From Apus apus (Eukaryota; Chordata; Aves; Apodiformes; Apodidae), in NCBI RefSeq assembly GCF_020740795.1, contig NC_067289.1, positions 24,354,608-24,418,607 of the forward strand: a stretch of 64,000 bases of DNA, written 5' to 3'. The notes beneath the pieces are model-generated. The model had not been told where the DNA came from, ran no database searches, and was given only the letters and a program-made list of their open reading frames with translations. A program made the translations under genes and the position numbers. Shown here piece by piece: positions 1 through 13,397 of this stretch. Position 1 is the first letter of the stretch; each line of letters opens with the position of its first letter.

Positions 1-3000
1 GCTGCCATCAGCCACAAGTCCTCAAAGCACCCCATGAGCTGGGAGTGGAGGTTTGGGGGCAGATGCCAGGCACCTTCCACTTGGAGTGAGGTACAGGAAG
101 TCCTCACTCAAAGCCACAATATTTCTAGGAATATTGGAGAGCAGAGTTACAACCCATCACACAGTCTCAGTTTCCAAGAATTTGTGACACATGCTACTTT
201 ATCCCCCTAAAATTGTCTGACCTTTGAAAGCCAGTGATTAAATACTGTAAAAAAAAAAAAGCACAAAACACCACAACACCTGAGGCAGGAGGAAAGCTCA
301 GCTCCTTGCAGAGGTGGTCTTCTGCTAAAGGTCTCACCCTATCATGCTCCACAAGCTTTGAAGCCTTGCTGGGTGTGAACTACCCTCACATCTGCCTTCA
401 GTCTATTCTGCACGACTTCATTTCTTTCCTCAGGGATGTTAATAACACTTTTGTCTTCCCTCATATGCCCACACTATTTATGTTCTGTCTCAGAACGAGA
501 CATTTTGCTGGTGTTACTCATTCGGGTGTCCTGACAAGACAGGATTTGTTCTTTCTTACATATAAACTGTGAGAAAAATCAGCTTTAAACCATTTGACTT
601 TAAAGGCTACTTCCATTAAGCAGTACTGAATTAAAAACAAGATGCAGAGCTGCTCTTAGTCCCATCTGCTTCAGTACATTTCAGAGAACATAACCATATT
701 AGAGAATCTTGGTGAAAAAAAAAATAATTATTGCTATTCTAAAATAGCTTAGACTGGTGTGAGTGTTACTGACAATGTTTAAGAAATCATTGCATTGCAA
801 CCTAATGAGAAAAGAAGTCTGTAGTCTAAGAGGCACTTTAGAAAGAAATATAATTTTATGCTTCTGTGAAGATTTGAGGAATTAAAAGCCCAGTACAGAG
901 CTCTTCAGCAGCCAGGCCAGCTCCAGATCTGCATTTCTGTGGTGATTTAACAGGCTGTTCTTCCTGTGGTCTGGGTGTGTTTGTCAGTGGTGAAACTGGG
1001 GACAAGACGTGGGCAGAATAGATTTAGGAAGTGTGATTCATTTGTCTATTAATAAGCATTTTGTCCACAAGAATTTCCCAAGTCCAGCTTAGAGCTGAAA
1101 AGAGCAAATAACATGGATACCCAGTTTTGAGCCTCTTCTTGGCTTTTTTTTTAAAAAAAGGTTGCACAGTTACCCAAGAGGACAGAGGAGCCACAGCTTA
1201 GGAGGAGGGGACCCAGGCAGGGCAAGGGGCAGCTGCTGCTCTCACCCACCCCAGTGCCACAGCAGAAAACCAGCTTACTGGTTAACCTCCCACCATCCAA
1301 AACCAATCCACCTCTGCCCAGCTACACCAGGGAAACACCTCCTGAAAATGGGATTCACAGTAAATGGGAAGGCTCCAAGGCAGAGCTCTTAAGGGAAGTT
1401 TATGCCATCCTTTGCAGGGGAGGTAGGAGTCCAGGACACAAGATTACAGCAATTTCAAACCCTGGCTCATTCAAAAATTAAAACAGATCTTCCAAAAGAT
1501 AAGAGCAAGAAATTGAAGGGGTAAGGTATCCATCCAGCTAACCACTTAGAGTGCTTGTGAGCTCCTCCTGAGGACTGGAAAGCACAGCTATTTCACAGCA
1601 CATCTTCCTGAAAAGCCTTCACACTGTGTTGCAGACAAGATCTTACTGGTTAATCTGTATTTTCTCAGCCATCAGTCACCAGATTGGTCACAACTGGCGC
1701 ATAGTTACTGGTTTCCACTCTTCACTTCTATTCAATAACTGCTGCTAATATCTCTGGGGCCAAACAAGTTGCCCAGAGTGGACCCATTGCCCAAGTGCTT
1801 GGCCACTGTATTTCTGTGCTCTGGCCCCTCCCTGCATCCATTTCTTCAGCTCAGTGAGAAAGCCAAAACTTCAAACATCCTTGCCCCAACCCTAGGAAAT
1901 ACCAACAGGGCTCTTCAGCCCACAAAGCACAGAGAAGCCACATTCTGATATTCACTTAGTTCATTAGTTAGACCAAGAAGTTAAGCAAGGATAAAATATA
2001 TCACTTTCCATACTTTCCAGTGCTTGGAGTATGCATTAGCTATGAAACAGACACCCCAATAACAGCTTCTCAGTGCCACACAAGTGCATTTGAGGGCCTG
2101 TAGAACATTGGCCATGGCACAGTTTCATTTTCTTGATAACTATAATCCTGTTCTGCAAAATAACTCCCACATTGCCCCTCTTGTCCCAGCCTTTCCATCC
2201 TAAATGAGCTCCAGTGCAAATGAGGCACCTGGGACGTATCAGTACCTGAAAAGCAACTGAGAACATCTTTTCCTCCTTTTCCAGGCAGCAAAAACAGATT
2301 CATCTCTCACACTGAAAACCCACTAGATTTATTTATGCTGCAGGCTCCAGAAAGGCTAATGAACTTTTTTTTGTAAAGGCCACCTCTAATTATGTACCAG
2401 TAATTTGCTGTCCAAAAATCAATTGTAGTTGCAGATAACAGCATTTGGATGTCTAACTAACTGATGAGCCTCACAAATCAAGTAGATGTCCAAGTGCTGT
2501 GTTTCACTTACAGCTCTTCTGCCTCCTAATTCTGTGCATTTGGAGACACCAAAAGAGTAGAGTTTTAGGTTTTGTTTCATTTTTAGCACAGGCTGCACAG
2601 CTAAAAACAACATTATAGTCCCCCAAGTGGTCACACATTTCTTAAGACTCTGGATTGTAATGATCAGGGAATAACTAATGTACACATTACATGCTGAGGT
2701 TTGCACTCCAGCTGCCTGCATCCAGAGCTCTCACCATGGATGTGTTTCCTCTGTGGCAAAACAAGGCTTAATTCAAAGTAAAAACCAAAGCTAACTTCAG
2801 GGACTTGATCAATAGTTACAAGCTCCCAGCGAAGTCCCTCCTGAAGATGCCTGCATCCTTTTGCAGTCCACATATAGGACTTCAGTAGGGCATGCCATGA
2901 GGACACGTGCCTCAGTTGGTTCTCTGGCTCCCAACTGGCAAGGCTGAAGGGGAGGAAGAGCCTGGGAAGAAGGAAGAGGCAGGCACTGGGTAGCTAGCAG

Positions 3001-6000
3001 CAAAGGGAGAGGGAAATCCCATTATTTACATCCATAACAGCCCCAAGACATCCACTGGGAGCCGCTGATAAGCATGAACACCACCACCACCCTGCCCCTA
3101 TGGACCCAACCCTGGCCTTTCATGCAGTTTCTAGGGCATCAAGTCCTAAACTGGGCTTCCACAAGGGGCAGGGATGCTCTGGTTATGCCCACGCCAGCCC
3201 AGCTGAGACATCAGCTGGTGGCAAAGAGGACACGGTGAGCCCAAGGGTGATGGACAGTGTGCTGTGCTGAGCCAAGCTGTTACAGGAACCCTGAGACAGG
3301 CTGAAAAATCAGAGCAGTCTCCACAACCACACCTCATCCCATCAGAGAGCAGAACCCACCAGCATGAAGCCCCTCTCTGCACCCAGCGCTCCAAGGTCAG
3401 AGCCCAAGGCAGGTCCTAAACCTCAGCAGTCGCCTTGATTTTTCAGGGGATTTTTCTGTAAGGCCAGACCAGAATTTCCTCGAGTTTGCAGTGGGTTTGC
3501 AGCACCACATTGCCATCTGCTGTCCCTAGCCTTCCCTGGCAGCCTCCCCAGCCAGCAGGTGAAATGCAGCAGCGCAGCCCAAACAAAGCTGCTCGAAATG
3601 CAAACAGGCCCGCCATCCAGCACTTATTGACACGGATTTGAAGGGTTTCATTAACTATTTAAGAAATACAAGACAGGGGCTTGCAAGGACGCCGTGGGGT
3701 GGGGTGGCACAAACCAAAAGCAGTCACAGCAGCAAGGCCAGTGTTCAAGCCTGGCAGGTTGGGATGACAGCACACACGGGTGTATCCCTTGGAAAACAGC
3801 TCTTTTGCAGTCATTCACAAATAAATCGTGCCTCTTCAGCTAATCACGTCCTGCTTTTATCCTCCACACAGTATTTTTTTCACCGGTTGCTGAAACGATG
3901 CACCAGTCTATTTGCAGCAGATTTAACCCTCTGCTTAAATCCTGATGCAACCAGGCAAGCACAGCTCAGCTACCTCCTTCTGCAAACAACAATATCCCTG
4001 GCTTGCCCCTGGTCCTGCCCTGTTTGTTTTTTTCTCCTCTAAAGAATTTAAAGACAGGGCTCTGTAAAATACACATTTACCTGGGGGCTTTGGGACAAGG
4101 CTGACCAGACTCAGGGGATGGAACCTGGGTCTTAATTATGGTGAGAAATTGGGAGAATAATCTTTTTTCAGAAAGTGAGGAAATAAAACTAGCAAAGGGG
4201 AGACTCCCCCCTCAGCAGCCAGGAGCACCAACACCTACCAGGTAAGAACAAAGCATGAGACTGTTCCTTATGAATTCTGACCAGCCTTAATTGCATGCCC
4301 ACCATATAGATATCCATTCCTTTTGCAGCTCTCAGTGCAAGCTTGGGAGGAAGCAAACAGATGGACAACGACTTATCATCTGAGGGACTTGGATCAGCCA
4401 CTTCAAAATTCAGATTTCTACAGGAAAAGCAAGTTAGTCATCCAAACAAATAGCTATGCCCTGGGGAGAAGAAAAATCTGGACAGCAATAGAAATAAAAC
4501 CTTAAGAAAAATAAAGGCTGCAAGAATGCAAAAAAACCAAACAGATAAAAAATGAATATAAAGAGAAAAGAGCCACAGCAACACAAAGCAGGCATGTAAG
4601 ACTCCTAAATGCTCCTTTCTTGTGTGACTGCTTTGATGAAACAAAGCCCTGTGGAAGCCACCATCCCAGCATGCCCAGCCAGCACCACCAGTATTACACT
4701 GGAGAGGGATTCTGGCACCGCCTGCAAGTCCCAGGTAGCCCAGGCATGGGGTCACCCAGCAGCACAGGGCTCATCAGGTGTGTGCTCCTCAGCAGCATCA
4801 GACACCCTGCACTGCAGGCTCTGCATCAGCAGCTGGGTGTGATAGGATGTTCAAGATACATTAAGGTTTGGGATTTAAAATTAAAATTATTAGGGAGGGA
4901 AGGTTACAGAACAGGACTTCCTGGGCAATAAATAGCTTTTCTGAAGTCGTTTCTCATAGAAATATTCTGGAGGAAGCAACCTTGCCAAGGCAGAAGATGG
5001 TCTGGATGATCTAATCATCTCTCATGTCCAGGCTGTGCCATTACCTCCAGTTTGCACTACAGATTATGTGCAACACACAGTGCCTAGAAATAGCAGATGC
5101 ACAGCAGGTTATTCTCTTGGACCCTGTTGCTTTCCACCTGTCCAGAAATTGTTTGCCAGATCCACAGATGCAAATGCTGGTAAGTCAGAGGCTGTTGTCT
5201 TGTTCAGCAATAGGACACAGGGCTAAAGAGCTGAGATATTGTTGGTATTCACCCTTTGCAGAAGGCAGCAGAAAAAGATATAGAGGGGCAAAAAAAAAAA
5301 CCAGAACCACAGGACTGTTGAGTATTCTCTCCAGAAGCACATCAGACACCTGGATTATATGTGGCAGTGAAAGACAGTTACACTAGTCCCTGCCTTCTTC
5401 CCATCTCCTTGGTAAATTAACCAGGATGAGCTACTTACTCCTCTGGCTGTTCCCCACTTCCCTGCACAGCAGCAGAACAGCAAACAGGCTTTGCCTGGGA
5501 AACAAACCCAGGGAGAGGCCTAACCCAAACACTGGCATCATTTCATTAAAGCAGGAGTGGTCTAAAGGCTTTATCTTCAGATACATCCAGATGGAAGTTG
5601 AGATTATTATTTAAGCCAGTTTATTGATTGGATAAATATGGCAGCCACACTTGGTGCCTCAAAGAAAATGTTAGTCAAAATGTCTCTTTTTAAAAATACA
5701 ACTTGCAGTCTGATTTGACCAGATGGGACCTCAGCCTCTATCAATAATTCTTGCATTTTTCTCTCAAACCCTGAAGAGTTGGCTAACCAGGGACTTTGGG
5801 TGCTTGGACAACAAAAACCAGAAGAGAAGAAGGGTGAGGGAACCCCACGCTTTTGTCCTGAACACAGGCAGAAAATTCCTGGTGTTTCAACCTGCCTCCC
5901 TCAGTACCTTATTCCTCCTGATGCCACAGAGCTCTGCTGGAGCAAGGGTACCACAGAACATGAGGAAGAGTACCAAAACATTAGAAAGAGTTCAGTTCTG

Positions 6001-9000
6001 AAACTGCTTCCAGCCCAAGCATCATGTCTCAATACCAAATATTTTTGGGCTCAAGAACATGTAGCATTACAGCTATTTCAATTTAACTCAAAAAAAATAG
6101 ATTTTAATTACATGAATTATTTGAGCAGAAACACTTGAAACCTTCTCATCACCACGAGCCTACAAAAATATTTTGTAGTTCATGAGAGCCTCTAGCACTT
6201 GGTAACAGCTCACCAAAAGTGGTCAGGTAAAGAGCAGAGTGGTATAAATGTGCAGTTCACTTATCACTGGTGCAAGACATGCCTGCCCACCTCCCAGTTA
6301 CATTGAGCTCTGCAGAGAGGTAGGAACCTCCAGCTAAAGCTGGGCAAGCCTGTTGGGGAATTAATAGTTGCTCATTCTTTCCTTCTAGTCCTTGTTACGG
6401 GCAGAAGTTAAGTAACATGTGCATCAAGTCCCCTCTCCCTGTTTATTATCCAGGAGAAGCAGAACTAATTAAATATCAGCCTCAAAACAGCCAATTCTTT
6501 CAGCATGAGGGAGATTGTGAAAAAAATCACATTCTCCCATTAACTTCCAGCACCAGAAGAGCTAAGCCAGAAACCCACCAGCCTGAAGACATTTTCTCCT
6601 CCAATTTACATTTTAATGGGAGAGCAGAGGAGGGATTGCTAAGTGCCAGGAGCTGATAGAGCTGTGAACACTCCGAGGGTCTAATAAAACCAGTGACCCA
6701 TATTTTTTCCACATTTGATGGGACAGTGGGGAAAAGTGCTGGAAGAGCTCGTTTGCAGCCACGTTAATTACACTTTCTTTGGGAAAGCAGAAGAACTTGC
6801 CAGAGAGCCACTTGCAGCTGCGTTTGTGTGACATTTAAGTCTACTGGTGAGAGCAGGTAATTGCATGCTGGAAGGCTCCAAGGTTCTTGTGACAGCTGGA
6901 CCACTGAGCTCTGTGGTGGTTCTGGTCAGACCTCCACCTTTCTGGGCCTGTCACAAAAGCTATGAAGGCAATAGAGCTTCAATAGGTAGGGGAAAAAAAA
7001 ATGGTTTAATGAATTAAGCTTTTTTGTGTAATTAAGTCCTCCCAGGTAACTCTAAACCTACAGAGGCATTCATAAGTTCTCATCTGTGGCATTTGCTCCC
7101 TCTGATCTAGCTCCAAGAGTGACTGCAGCTATTGGATAGGTGTTTCTCCTCCTCTTATCACAGCAGGGAAAGAGGCAGAGCCCAGAGGAGCCCCACGCTG
7201 CCATCCTGCTCCTCAGCTTTCAAAAGCAGAGCAGCTCTGCAACTCCAGAGACATGGGCTTTCATCACCTACATCAGAGCCCTTCAATCCACCTCTTGTGG
7301 CAGAGGAGAGAGGCTGAAGAGGACACATGAAACAGACAGGAAAATGAGCTATGGAACAGAGAGCAGAATTGCTTCATTTAAAGATAACGCTTCATCAAAG
7401 GGGAAAAGAGTTGGTCAAAAGAGCCTTGGGTTTGTCCTCTCTTCCATGCAGCCTGTGTTGATCCACCAGAGCTTACCAGCTAACCCAGCTCTGCAGAGAC
7501 CTTCCAAGAATCCAGGAACAAATCCCTAAGAGATGCTCTGTGCTTACTCTCATGTCTGTTGTCATTAATGAAGGTAGCTCCTGAGCAAGGCAGGAATGGG
7601 GACACCAGGTTTCTCAACAGTGTCCTTGCACCACTTGAGTCCATTCCAGGTCCCTACTCAAGCAGGTTAAACTCAAATACTGGACACTGTCACACTAGAA
7701 GATTAGTATCTGGTTGGTTTATTAATTTTGGGATCTTGAGGAGAAAAACAAGCAGCACCTTGGCTGTTGTAACTGACCCCAGCAGAAACACTCAGAGCAG
7801 CCCTGTTAGCCAAGATTTAGTCATGTTGATTTGCAAGAGCTGTGATCTACTTGCCACCAAGAAACTGAGAGCTTTAAGATGACTTGTTAGGTTTAGCAAG
7901 AATTATTTGGGATTGATACCAAAAAGCTTACCAAGGATTTGGGAACTTGTACAATGTTGTTTCATTTCTTCCCATTCTTGAGGTCTCTTGCAGTATCACC
8001 TGCACTTTGTGGCTGAGCTGCTTCACTTGCTGAAGAGAAAAACAGTCTGAACAGGCTTTCAGAGATTTTCTCTAGGGTCATTGCTGCTTTGAATCCGAGT
8101 TATTACAGTGGTGTTTAGAAAGATATCCTCTCTAACCCCAGTCTTACACCTTTAAAGCCCATTTTCTGGCCCATGTTATACAGCTGAATACCCAAAGAAA
8201 AAAGAGTCATAATTTTTTTTTAAAAAATAACAATTTAACTGACATAAGCTGGTTGGAGCATCATGATACTTTATCAACTCTTTAAAATGAAAGAAGCACC
8301 AAGAGAGATATCTTTATTGACTATGTTTTTGCCCTTTTGATGGACCAAACTGGTGAACAACCGTATGAAGCTAGCCACATATTTACTGATACCCTACAGC
8401 TCAATGAACTTTCATGGCTCCATAACAATTTATGTAGATGACTAGAAATGTCACAATAATATTACAAAGACACCATAAAATAAACTACTACTTATTTGAA
8501 TCACAACCCAACTAAAGTAAAACCCAATGCTTGTTTTATGGCTTTGCCCTCATAGCAAACTTCAGTTTTCCAGCCCTTTCTCACTCTGGTGACTGAGCAC
8601 AGCAGGATACTCCACAGATGTGGTTGTTACTTACAGATAATTGATTTCTCATTAGAGAGCAGTAGGCTTAAGTTTAAGGTGTAAAAAGAAAAAGTGCAAA
8701 GATAAAGGTGGACAAGAGGAAACTAGAGAGACAGTTTGACAATAAAGGCAGAATAGATGTTTCCTCTGCTTGGGAGAAACAGTGCACCTGTGATTTCCCC
8801 ACTGCCTTGTGGCTCCTTCTAAGAGGGAAGCAATTAAGTGCTCTGCTGCCTAGAAGAGACACATTTACATTGATCTCTTACCAAGAAAGCATAAGGGAAA
8901 GAAAAAGCAGCTCTGTCTGGTTATCTCCTCTCCCAGACATCTACCTGGCTTCCTAAGAGACAGAGAGCTGGGCTGAAACAGACCACACACACCAGCCCCT

Positions 9001-12000
9001 TCACAAAAAAAAAATAATCTTATTTCAGATGGATCATCTCCCATCAAACACTTTAACTGAAAGCTCCTTGGATCAGGAATGGAATTTCTGTTATCTTGGA
9101 GGGGCTGCCAAAAGAACTCATCATCTGTTTCACACAGCATCCTCCAGAAACATGGGAAGGGAAACTGAAAATAAATTTTCTAGCTGTAGGACACAGAAGA
9201 TGTCCAAGGACTAGCAAAGACCCAGCAGGCAGCACACTTTCTGTTTCCTGCTATAAATGAATGTGTGCACACTGCAGTTACCAAAAATCTAACCTGTAAT
9301 CTCTTCAGATAGCACTGCTCCCTTCCCTGTAGGTACTCCCAATGAACTTTGTCCCTACAGATTATTTCTAGCAACTCCAAGGACACTGAAACAACCAAGT
9401 CGTCCCTTGCCATGACTCCCCTGGAGGCTCCCCAAGGATTTGGTGCTCAGCTCCAAACTTCCAGTTGCAGAGCAGAGCACTCTTTAAAGCTGTTCATCCC
9501 TCCCAACTCTTTTCCTAACAAACTTCCCAGCTTTGCTTTACTGGGGCACAACTGTCATCTAAAGGTGTTTAGGAAAAAAGAGACAGCCCAGTTAGCCACA
9601 TTCCCTAAAACTCAATGTCCTGTGACTGGTAACCAGGTTCATTAGCATCAGCCCCTTGACTTAAGCAGAACCAAACCATGGGTTCCCCTGAAATCTTGCT
9701 GCTCCTATCATCTGCTCTCTTCCAAAACAGGTAGGTTCAAACCTTCCCGAGGGTATAAACCCCAGTAACTTCACTGAATCCAATCAAACACATCAGTGGG
9801 GAACCCAGACCACCCCCTTGTTTACATCCAGAAAACACAAAGCAATTAAGACACAGCTGGCATATTTAAATATATTACATGATTTTTTTTTTATTAGATA
9901 TTCCAACCTCTTTTACTGGTTCCTTCCTCTTCCCCTGCATTTGCACTGTTAGATCAGCCTTGCTATTTTTTCCTCTTTACACAAGAAGTTTATTTAATGA
10001 GGAACTGAACAGGCAGTGCCACATAAAGCTGCCCCAGCACCCAGAGGCACCCACCAACCTGCTTATCCCAGCACAGAACACAAATTTGGGTGCTGGTATT
10101 CACAGCATTACAGAGATGGAGGGAGGTAGGGGGGAAAACGGGGGCACCACAACCAGTGACAATGACACTCCCAACTCTACAGGAGTTTCACTCACCATTT
10201 AGATACCCTGAAAATAAGTAGTAAAAGCAATGCTATCAATACACAGACACACCAAAACATCCAGTGCATTGGCACATGCCAGCACAAAGGTTCTTACAGG
10301 TGCATATTCAGATTAAGGCTTAACTGAACCAAAACTTTGGGGTTTTTTAAAGAAAACTACAGTTCTGTGATTAATTTCAAACTTGCCAGCCATAAAAAGG
10401 AATTACAGCAAAACAAGATTGCTGTGGAACCAGCTACATGGGGCTTTTTGATCAAATACCAGGGCATCTTTCAATCAAAAGAATTTATTAGTTTAACCTC
10501 TGAAAGAGCATGCAGATGCTTTGATTTGATGGCCATAACATCCTGATCTGATACGAGGCCTTTACCTTCACACCTCACAAACTTGCCCCCCCACTGTGTC
10601 TCAAGTACAAATGCCCATTTCATGAAAAGAAAAAAAAAGCATTTATTTCAGTTCTAGAATATCTTATAACTTTTGTTTTTTCTTAAATTCAAATCAAAGT
10701 CTAGCTAGTCTCCAAACAGGCTGGCTTGGGGATTTCTAAACAAAGCTTAAACTGAGAAAGATGAGCCAACACAAAGCCAGTTCATTTTCTGCTCATCTTC
10801 AGTTTTATCTTATGGAAATAAGAGATTTAAGGGTTTAGCCCAAACACCACGGCATATAAAAGGAGCAAAGCATGAAAGCTCTGTCTGCAGCAAGTGGAAC
10901 ACCACCCAAAAATCTCTTTTATCAAGACACAAAAGACCCTGCGTGAAAAAGAGTTAATTTACAAAAAACAAGAGCAATTCAAAGAGGTAACTAAAATGCA
11001 CAACACGATTGAAATTCACCCCAAAATTGACTTTGTAACATTTAACATGTGCACCTAACCTCAGGCACCTCTACAGAAGACCACACCTATCATTAAATAA
11101 GACTTTGTAACACCATGTGAGAGTAAAGGCTCATCTTTTGGAAATTAAACCATTGCACCCTGCAGTGCTCTGCCATTCTGAACCAATTTCAAGTAATATT
11201 TCTGGAACTCCAGCTTCAGAGGAACAGCTCTGCAGACAGGGCACATAAACCTGTGACAGAGTTTTTACTCTGAATAAATATTGGTGGTTATATTTAAAAA
11301 ACAATACCAGCCTATACACTGCTTGATAAACATCCCCTATCAAGGAGCTACAGCTTTTTACAAGCATTTAGGATAACTAGCAGTGATCACACTGTCAAGG
11401 TTTAATCTGGTTTAATTCACAATGAAAAGGGGTTTTCTCCTTTCAACAGGACAGAGTCTTTCCACAACTGAGTAGTTGTGAGCAAAGTTACAGGTTTCTG
11501 AAAAAGCAAGACATGCTTCAGCTGAAATACCTGAATTCAAATTATTACATCACATTTTGAAGCCTGTTATGAATTTCTACCTCAAAGGCAGCATGCCTCA
11601 ATCAAAACACAGGCATTTCCACCCAGACCAGTCCACAACAGCAAACACTCACTTACCTGGCTGCTGTCTGGGACACAGAAGGAAAGCCCCACCAAGGACT
11701 GCTGCCTCCCACCAGCAAAGACCACCAAACACAGCCTTTACCCCCCAAAAAGCCCCAGCACCAGCTCTGCCATTACCCCCTTTAACAGCTGCACTCAGGC
11801 TTTGCAGGTGGGCTTCATTCTGGGGCAAAGTCAGGTCACCTGGTGAGCAAGATGAGATGCCTGAAAGCAGGTGGTGGCTCTCAGGAGCACAGGGCAGCTG
11901 GAAAGCCAGAAAATGAGAGCAAGAAGCATGGGGAGAGCCAAGCTACTCGGTGCAGGACAGAGCCTCTGATGTTCCTGTGGGCAAATCCCACTGCCCTGCC

Positions 12001-13226
12001 TACAAACCTAGGCAAATAAATGCTAATGTTATGGCATGTGTGTAACACCTGAGACAGGGATTAAAAGGCATGAAAAACACCAGACCAGAGGTGTTTTTCT
12101 GTGAAAACCAGAGCAGCTTTGTAGTCTTGTTAGAGCTGATTGCTGCCTGATTTGTGCCAGGCAGGAGCTCATTGCTGCCCTGCCACCACTCCAGGTGCTT
12201 GATTTACCTTAAGATGAAAGCATAAAGTAAAGCTGCATCAGATAAGGGCTTTATCAAAGTATCAGGAATGACTTTCCTTCCCTCCAGCATACTCTGTTTT
12301 CTGATGTTAGGAAGAATACTTGTAGCAAGGAGTCATGACTGCTCAGGATCTATGCATCTAATATCCCTGTCCCAAGTTTCCCTGGTTTTATACAGAGGAT
12401 TTAGTTGCCTAACTCAGGGCTCCAGTACATTTTTACTAGCAAGGCACCCAAACCCTGCTGTAGACTTAGCCCTCAGCATCCTAATTAAAGAAGCAGCTGC
12501 TTTTTATGGTTTTATATCAGCTTGGAATAATTTTTCCCAGTTAGTGAAAACAGCTCCTCTTCTGATGAGCACACTGCGCATTTCATTCCTCCTATACCAG
12601 TGTCAAACCACATCATGGCAGCACAGACAGGAGAAGCTTAGTTTTACAAAATAAATCTGTGCTAAGTAGAAGCAGAAGCAACGTGGAACAAATATTTTGG
12701 CATTTCTAGCAGTGGCACACAAGGAGACAAAGCAGATCCTCCATCAAGTGATTCACTCTTGCTCTGATACTGCTTGAAAAATGAGGAAAGCCATATAAAA
12801 ATGAGGGAGGTTTAATAATCAAAAAACTTCCTGTGGAACAGTTTGCTTCAGTTACAAGTTGTTGCAGTGGAATGATTCTCCAAAGCACCCCCCTGCACTG
12901 AGACTGCAAAAGCCATTTAAAAAAAACACATTAAAATTACCCTTTGCATTGGGAAATGGCTTGGGTTGGGGCAGTTTTTGAGGCCAGCTCTGGACTGACC
13001 TGATTGAAGGTACTGGGTTAACAAACAACTCGTGGTTTAGCCAAGATACAGAAGTAGAAAAATATTAAAAATGCAGAGAAACAATGTTTTCCAGGCATTC
13101 TTATTAATTCCATTTGATATTTGATAAAGATAAATCCCTCTCTGCAAAGATCCATATTTGTCCAAACTACTCCTCACTCTGCTTGACACATTCAACTTGG
13201 CAAGAGATTTGTTTGATGTTTTTTGC
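1..13226. other. Gene-poor intergenic region downstream of OTOL1
   Basis: I see no gene here. Open frames on both strands are short (up to about 137 codons), lack flanking splice signals that join into a gene, and match no family I recognise. Base composition is AT-leaning, with A/T homopolymer runs such as those near 245, 715, 8210 and 9885. Two small perfect inverted repeats occur at 6160-6178 and 12072-12099. In human, the side of OTOL1 away from SPTSSB is a large gene desert, which fits this emptiness. Conserved regulatory elements could be present but cannot be recognised without alignment. Confidence 0.6.
12072..12099. repeat. Perfect 10-bp inverted repeat
   Basis: The arms gaaaaacacc (12072-12081) and ggtgtttttc (12090-12099) are exact reverse complements around an 8-base loop. 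No gene or terminator context is evident, so this may be chance. Confidence 0.5.
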
Positions 13227-13397
13227 AGAATCACAGAATTGTTTTGGCTGGAAAAGACCTTTGAGGTCAAATTCAACCATGAAGCTACCTCTACCTAGTC
13301 CAGTGCTAAACCGTGTCCCTCAGCACCACATCTGCATGGCTCCATCTCCAGGGATGGTGATACAACCACCTCCCTGGGCAGGCTGTGCCAGTGGTTT
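13227..13397 (-). mobile_element. CR1 LINE 3' fragment, antisense
   Basis: The block opens with agaatcacagaattgttttg followed by a ggctggaaaagacctttgagg-type segment. This is the reverse complement of the CR1 3' end (the usual ggttggaagggacct motif). It closes near ggctgtgccagtgg, another CR1 landmark. It is diverged and 5' truncated, so it looks old. Confidence 0.75.
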